Assembly: GCA_947579605.1 (NCBI GenBank)
Contig: OX388316.1
Location: 11,783,290 to 11,847,289, forward strand
Source: Athripsodes cinereus
Lineage: Eukaryota > Arthropoda > Insecta > Trichoptera > Leptoceridae
Direction of reading: 5' to 3'
Length of the DNA stretch: 64,000 nt
In this document: positions 58,891-64,000 of the stretch, piece after piece
Position numbering within the stretch: position 1 is the first letter of the stretch
How the letters are laid out: each line of letters starts with the position of its first letter
Translations under genes and position numbers: made by a program
Notes under the pieces: model-generated
Seen by the model: only the letters and a program-made list of their open reading frames with translations
What the model was told of the DNA's origin: nothing
Databases searched by the model: none

Positions 58891-58925
58891 ATCCGTTTTG
58901 CCCGACTCCTCCGGGCAAAACGGAT
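58891..58925. promoter_or_regulatory. Inverted pair of GGGCAAAACGGAT motifs (left end of pogo element)
   Basis: ATCCGTTTTGCCC (58891-58903) and its exact reverse complement (58913-58925) are separated by 9 bp. A related GGGCAAAACGCAT sits next to the left terminal repeat at 58713-58725. The pair lies just beyond the transposase stop codon. Repeated subterminal motifs of this sort are usually transposase-binding sites. That role is inferred. Confidence 0.6.
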
Positions 58926-58964
58926 ATGCCATAAGGGCAAAAAGAATAACATAAAATAAAACAA

Positions 58965-60791
58965 TCAGTCTTCGCATTCATCGCAGAAATAACTTCCAAC
59001 ACCTGCGTATGATGTACAATTTTCGTGTGCCCAATTTTGGCACTGGCTACACTGAATCCAATCTTCAACAAGCGGTTCAGTATATTTCTCGGCACACACC
59101 AAACAAAATAAATCAGCTTTAGTTTTAGCTTTGGAAGATGTCTTTGTCCTTTTAGTTTGGCTGCGACCTGGTAATTCAGTCTTCTTTATCTTATTCTTCT
59201 TAATTTTGCTGGAACTTGCTAATTCAGATATATTGGTCTTCTTTTTATTTACTTTTATATATTTAGCAGCTTGCTCAGCTTTAACTGGAGTTGATGTTAA
59301 TATCTCCGATTTTTGTCTCTTATTTTTGCGATTTGTTTTGGGAGCAGCCATTGTTGGTATGGGTCTGATCTGTAATGGTGTAAGATTTGCTACAGGAGCT
59401 TGCAACGGTCCTTGTTCCAGGATTGGATCAGGTATAGGTGTTGTACATTGTTCGGGGTTTTCCTTTGCAGAAAGATCCGTCATCAAATTCTGTGTTGATA
59501 CAAGGTCTGTGGGAGAGTGGGGTACAACAGATGATGCTGAGTTGCATGGAGTATCATCCAAAGAGCTTTGAGCTTCATTCAGAGGACGATCAGTCATTGT
59601 TGAAGGAGCGTAATCTTCATCTCCAAAAACGTTCGGATCGTACGGCCATATTCCTGGTTTCTTAAATCCATTTACTGCATTCTGGACTGAAGCGCTTTTG
59701 ACGTATGCTCCTCCGAACAATTTAGCCATGTCATATTGGTTCACAATTCGTCCTGGGTGTGATTTTTGAAATGTATTTATCTCTTGCTCAAAATATTTTT
59801 TCAGCGGTCCATACACGGCAACATCCAGTGGTTGCATACGATCCGTGGTGTGGGGTGCAAAAGATAAAAATATAATATTATTTTTCGATGCGAATTCCAA
59901 AGCTGGATAATATTTGTGGGACTCATGATTGTCGAGCAGTAGTAGTATCTTCCTGTTTTCGTTTGGACGGACTGTATCAGCGAAAAATTTAAGCCAGTTT
60001 AAAAAAGCTTCTCCGTTTACCCAACCATTGTCACTGACTGTAGCTTGCGAGCCCGGAGGAGCGCCATCCAATAGCCTCTCTTGCATTCTTTTTCGGGCAA
60101 ATATGAAAAAAGGTGGAACATACGTGCCAGCTGCATTACAGCAGCAAATAACAGTGGTAAGTTGACCTCTTTCGGCACTGCTGACTACTCCAACTTGCCT
60201 TTTACCTTTTATCGATAAAACTTTTGGCGGTCGACTCGTGCTGCTCTTAACACCTGTTTCGTCCATGTTATAAATTGTAGTCGCATCAAATTTGTATTTT
60301 TCTACTAAGTCCCAAAAATTTTTATAAAATAATTCCACCTGAGGCCTGTTGAAACCTCGAGTTCTTGCCAATGATGTCGGTTCGGGTGCTCGTAGGACAA
60401 TTTCTGGGTGTCGGCGCTTAAACCCAGCAAACCAATCATCACCAGCTTTGCCATTTTTAAACGGATGAGTAATATTATTTTTTCTGGCATACTCAAACAC
60501 TAGACCTAAAAATTCTGAACGAGTCAATCCAAAGAAAAGACTGTCTAATTTTTTTAAATATGCACACAGATCTTCCTCTTGTTCTGGCGTGAAAACAGGT
60601 ATATATCTGCCCAATTTTTTCGAGACACTTCCTGATTTTAGGTGTCGATGTAAAGTAGTAAAAGGAATTCCTAATTCTTTTGCGGCAGAATTTATAGATT
60701 TTCCTTCTTCTTTAACCAATTTTATAGCTCGCTCTAGCGATTCTTCTGACCACGATGCTCTCGCAGTTTTTCTTTTATATTTGAATACCAT
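58965..60791 (-). CDS. pogo-like DDE transposase with C-terminal PHD finger
   Basis: The frame opens at 60836 (623 aa). I prefer the second Met at 60791 (608 aa) because a splice-acceptor-like TTTTTCAG lies immediately before it and the usual pogo-type start KYKRKT follows. In 623-aa numbering: a psq-type helix-turn-helix at about 28-70 (SINSAAKELGIPFTTLHRHL), a CENP-B-like DNA-binding region at about 80-150, and a DDE_1 catalytic core with D192 (NMDETG), D302 (LLDNHESHK) and probably D338 (MQPLDVAVYGPLK). A lysine-rich linker at about 505-570 could serve as a nuclear localisation signal. A PHD finger follows at about 574-620 (FCLVCAEKY, WIQCSQC, WAHENC, FCDEC). The PHD could tether the enzyme to chromatin. 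No internal stop was found. Domestication is possible but the intact termini argue for a live transposon. Confidence 0.9.
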   Translation of the reverse strand: MVFKYKRKTARASWSEESLERAIKLVKEEGKSINSAAKELGIPFTTLHRHLKSGSVSKKLGRYIPVFTPEQEEDLCAYLKKLDSLFFGLTRSEFLGLVFEYARKNNITHPFKNGKAGDDWFAGFKRRHPEIVLRAPEPTSLARTRGFNRPQVELFYKNFWDLVEKYKFDATTIYNMDETGVKSSTSRPPKVLSIKGKRQVGVVSSAERGQLTTVICCCNAAGTYVPPFFIFARKRMQERLLDGAPPGSQATVSDNGWVNGEAFLNWLKFFADTVRPNENRKILLLLDNHESHKYYPALEFASKNNIIFLSFAPHTTDRMQPLDVAVYGPLKKYFEQEINTFQKSHPGRIVNQYDMAKLFGGAYVKSASVQNAVNGFKKPGIWPYDPNVFGDEDYAPSTMTDRPLNEAQSSLDDTPCNSASSVVPHSPTDLVSTQNLMTDLSAKENPEQCTTPIPDPILEQGPLQAPVANLTPLQIRPIPTMAAPKTNRKNKRQKSEILTSTPVKAEQAAKYIKVNKKKTNISELASSSKIKKNKIKKTELPGRSQTKRTKTSSKAKTKADLFCLVCAEKYTEPLVEDWIQCSQCQNWAHENCTSYAGVGSYFCDECED

Positions 60792-60830
60792 CTGAAAAAG
60801 ATATCCGAAATAAGTGAACATTCTTTTACC

Positions 60831-60875
60831 GGGCAAAACGGATAACTATTCCTTTTGCCCATATTCGTTTTGCCC
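60831..60875. promoter_or_regulatory. GGGCAAAACG motif cluster (right end of pogo element)
   Basis: GGGCAAAACGGAT lies at 60831-60843, CCTTTTGCCC at 60851-60860 and CGTTTTGCCC at 60866-60875. They sit at the 5' edge of the transposase frame, partly overlapping the first codons of the longer start. They may bind transposase and also regulate its promoter. The function is inferred. Confidence 0.55.
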
Positions 60876-62084
60876 ACGATGCCATTATTAGGATTCAAAA
60901 ATGATTCAAATGTTATTTGAAGCTTAGGAAAAAAACTATTATCACAAATTATACTTAAACAAATATGCTGTCGAACAAAAAAAATATTATAAACAAACAA
61001 AACATACATAATAAAAAAGTTGATACACATACCTTTGCAAAAATCGTAAGAAAACTGCAGAAATTCTTTTTTTTTGTCTCAACAACAAACGAGCACCTGT
61101 ATTGTTTTAGTCAAACTGTCATGGCGTGGCCGAACACGTGCCGGAATCATGGCCGACAGATCAAAGCGCCATCTATTGCGATTATTTAGAAAAATCGATT
61201 ATTCTTCTTACCCACATTATGCTTCTTGCCCGGGCCTCCCCTATACAAGAATTGAATATTTGTAAATTTATTCGTATCTTTACATGATTGGACATCGACC
61301 CGCTAATATCATTGTAGTATGTTCTCTAATGAGTTTTATCAATTCTTTTATCAACTTTGTCATATATTATTAGATACGTTGTTAACATTTTGCTTAAAGA
61401 AAAAGTCGCAAACTATTATTAACACCGATTCCATTGAAATGCAAATCTTGAGATAAGAAACATAACATTTTTTTTAAAGTTGTCATGTGAGGAAAATTTA
61501 TGAAGATGTTTCTATGGAAATTTATAATTTGCATTGTTTTGTATTCAAGTTGCACTCGTTACAGTAAATAAATAAATAAACACATTCCAGCGTAAAATTT
61601 ATTTGCTACATACCTACTGTTAATTATGTAATTTGAATACTTTATTTTTTTTTATAAATAATACAGGTTTCCCGCTTTTTTCTATAAGTACGAGTATTTA
61701 GGTACAGGACATCAAAAATGGTAGTATAGTATCCGTAAAACGTCAAATTAATTAAGATCATCATTCTGAATGTTTCGTTTTTTTATTGTCACTATGAGGA
61801 CGACACGTATGTTTATTACATGCCGTAAATTTACTGTTAATTAATCCAATTTTGTATGCTACCATGTTGGCTCAAATAGAGAGATAGGAGATTGTTATAT
61901 TAAATTACATTTTCTAAATGAAACTTCATAAATAAAACCATTTATACTTTTTTTTTAAGAACAGCGCCTGCCACATACCTCGTGCCGTACCTAGAGATAT
62001 GTATCTCCATAACAATACATACATGTACAAACAGAATTCAATGTTTTGATTGAGTCGACGTTGATTTTGTAAAACTCCATTATA

Positions 62085-62187
62085 TTGATAAAATGAAAAC
62101 AAAATTGTTTTTGGTTTTACTACGATTTATAATAAATATAAATAAATCGTAGTAAAACCAATAACAATTTTGTTTTCATTATATCAA
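62085..62187. repeat. Inverted repeat, about 45-bp arms
   Basis: AAACAAAATTGTT and TTGGTTTTACTACGATTTA in the left arm (62085-62130) are inverted in the right arm (62143-62187) with about two mismatches. The loop is about 12 bp and AT-rich. Confidence 0.8.
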
Positions 62188-62274
62188 GAATTTAATGTCG
62201 AATTGAAGCAAGAAATGCTGCCCCGAGAAACGATTTATACTTGTTGATTTAGTGAAATTAGAAACGAGAATTTA

Positions 62275-62370
62275 TCGTCACGGAGAGAACGACTTGCAAC
62301 TTTATTACTTGCAGTTTATTCGCTAGCTACCCCACACGAGAAATATTCCGTAATGTGAATGAGAAGTGTT
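62275..62370 (-). repeat. Dispersed repeat, worn minus-strand head
   Basis: GAGAGAACGACTTGCAA, TTCGCTAGCTACCCCACAC and ATATTCCGTAATG match the inverted family head. A scrap of the middle occurs at about 61795-61835. Confidence 0.45.
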
Positions 62371-63673
62371 CCTAAAGTAAAAAAGTAGCGACAATTATTT
62401 CAATACTTGCTCGTACATCCGCAAATAAACAGTTAAGTTAATCACTGTTAAAATAAACAGCTGATTTTTCGTTCAAACAAATGATAAAAGTTGTGTAGGT
62501 GTTTAATCCTAATAGGATGCCATTCATCATACAAATAATGCACTTATTTAGTACTATTATTTAAGTTTGATAGTAAGTAAGTACCTCAACATCAGTCTGA
62601 CAAACAAGACTGTTACTGTTAATAATATAAACCGGAGGTCACTTCCTCTGCAAAATAATATAGTGCGGACTAAATCTGTGCCGTTTATTGATTTATGAAG
62701 CATTGTTCCTTCACAAACAATATTAGATGGATATTACTCTATGAGAAAAATATTTTTGAATGTTTGTTTGCTGATCTGTAGGCATGACAGATTTTTTATA
62801 AAAAATCTGAATTACATACCTTACTTACTTTTCGTATGACCCGGTGTTGATAAATCTTAAGGTCTGATATAAATTCAACTTTACCTCAAACACCAATTCA
62901 AGTAAGTTAAGTTATTGTTTCTGTGCTGAAGGTAGATTCAAGTCGGCAGTGGGTGGAATCGTTTTCGAAATATTTTGATTAAAAGTTTATCAGGTTACCA
63001 TTTAGTTGTTTCTGGAAATATTTTTTTTATTGGTTTTAGTAAAAATGTGCTTTGATCTTTATAAGAAGTCATCTCCACGCTGTGTTATTGATGCATTTAA
63101 CATGATTCCAGAAATATATTAAAAAGATTTTGCAAAAACTAGTTTTCCCTTCCTTTAAGCATATACTTAACTTGAATAACAAAGTGCCCAAGTTTTCAAA
63201 AAATCTATTCTCAAATCTCTATGATGCAAACAGTGGTCCTTATTTATTTGAGAAGATTAATGTGATTGTTCCCAATAAAATGAAGTTTTTTTTCGGATTA
63301 TAATTTTCCTATGGCAGAATAAGGTGTAATATCATGGAAAGAGTTTCCTTACTGACTTGAATTAAATGGCTTCAAATGTTCTTAAGAATATGTAAAGAAG
63401 CGGTGAAATAAAAGAAGAGTATAGATATGTATAGTAAATTAAATCATTTTCGGCATTATAATATTATAATCGTATTTAATCAAGTTAGTAATAAAATGAT
63501 GACTTATAGATTATCGAGGAAATTACACTAGTACAAGCATTTGATAATTAATTCGTGGATCTGATTTACGAGTTTATCATCATTTCCTACCAAATTGAAT
63601 AGAAGATATCTACCATTTTTACCCACGGCGCTGGTTGTTCCTATTTACCATTCTATAATGCCACCTGACAACA

Positions 63674-63694
63674 TTAGTTAGTTAGTTAGTTAGT
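63674..63694 (+). repeat. (GTTA)n microsatellite
   Basis: Five consecutive TTAG/GTTA units. Not telomeric: the insect telomere word is TTAGG. Other short runs in the window are (CT)n at 3680-3694 and (GAT)n at about 29334-29349. Confidence 0.85.
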
Positions 63695-64000
63695 ATCTCT
63701 GTACAAAAACATCGACAGTTAAATTGTTTCTTGGTAGGTTGTTAATAATAATACCTACATAAATACTAAATTGAGGGCGCTTCTATTAACACAATGATGT
63801 CAAACATATGATTAATGTTGTTGAAGCTCTAACTATGTAATTCAATTCATTTGCAATTACCTACATTTTTTTGTGATGCTATAGGCATAGGTACATAAAA
63901 CCTAATATTAATTTATGTTCAAAAATGTTTATACGTTGACCGTTTACACGTGGAGGAAACGAGTCCGAACTATTCAAAGCAAATTTATAACAACTAATTG

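Larger units (their letters stand above)
58703..61241 (-). mobile_element. pogo-group (Tc1/mariner) DNA transposon, apparently complete
   Basis: Perfect 16-bp terminal inverted repeats GGGGAGGCCCGGGCAA lie at 58703-58718 and 61226-61241. TA flanks each end (58701-58702 and 61242-61243), the target used by the Tc1/mariner superfamily. The element is 2539 bp and contains one long minus-strand transposase frame. GGGCAAAACG-type words recur at both inner ends. With an intact frame and perfect termini it is the best autonomous candidate in the window. Confidence 0.9.
61250..64000. other. AT-rich stretch with an inverted repeat and worn repeats
   Basis: Only 62085-62187, 62275-62370 and the (GTTA)n run are supported. 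No gene reaches the window edge. Confidence 0.6.

Noticed and set aside
59131..60165. Plus-strand frames up to 146 aa
   Set aside because: They are antisense to the pogo transposase, with no independent signature.
63674..63694. Telomere-like repeat
   Set aside because: The unit is four bases (GTTA), not the insect TTAGG.

Overview
The window looks like AT-rich insect DNA, most likely lepidopteran. The evidence is the transposon mix (Penelope-like, LINE, piggyBac, PIF/Harbinger, pogo), tRNA-derived SINEs, (AAAT)n-tailed LINE 3' ends, and constant use of the short word TAGGTA/TACCTA. The taxon is inferred, not proven. No operons, ribosome binding sites, tRNA/rRNA genes or complete host gene were found. 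The window reads as an intergenic or deep intronic repeat landscape. Only three long reading frames are convincing and all belong to mobile elements.

Layout. 1-8.5 kb: mostly unassigned AT-rich DNA, a TTA-flanked MITE (4816-4994), several copies of a dispersed repeat that recurs across the window, and a LINE scrap. 8.5-19.4 kb: a degenerate hammerhead-like motif (11715-11756), a perfect 90-bp-arm hairpin (13288-13492), two SINEs, a fold-back element with 160-bp arms (14479-14888) and two LINE 3' ends. 19-33 kb: LINE fragments, a 1.5-kb TA-flanked inverted-repeat element with a second element nested inside it, a second perfect hairpin sharing a core with the first (30337-30602), and a 0.53-kb inverted-repeat element. 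33-40 kb: repeats, one isolated small ORF and a LINE tail ending in a (CATA)n microsatellite.

40-43.3 kb holds the centrepiece. It is a very young Penelope-like retroelement on the minus strand, with 439-bp direct pseudo-LTRs that appear identical, an 11-bp target-site duplication, a 722-aa reverse transcriptase and a GIY-YIG endonuclease split from it by a frameshift. There is also a 62-nt inverted 5' tail and, in each pseudo-LTR, a candidate minimal hammerhead ribozyme. 44.3-44.6 kb is a four-copy 77-bp tandem array. 45.9-46.7 kb is a Harbinger derivative that keeps the transposase N-terminus. 46.9-51.7 kb has two LINEs placed 5' to 5'; the 3' UTR of the larger is split by a piggyBac-like element, which itself carries a GC-rich foreign insert.

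55.6-56.6 kb is a second, unrelated piggyBac-like remnant. 58.7-61.2 kb is a structurally complete pogo-group element whose 608-623-aa transposase has a psq-type helix-turn-helix, a DDE core and a C-terminal PHD finger. Its ends carry repeated GGGCAAAACG motifs. The last 2.7 kb holds only repeats and one inverted repeat.

Most elements act independently. The PLE and the pogo element are the only ones that look recently active; the rest are truncated, nested or non-autonomous.
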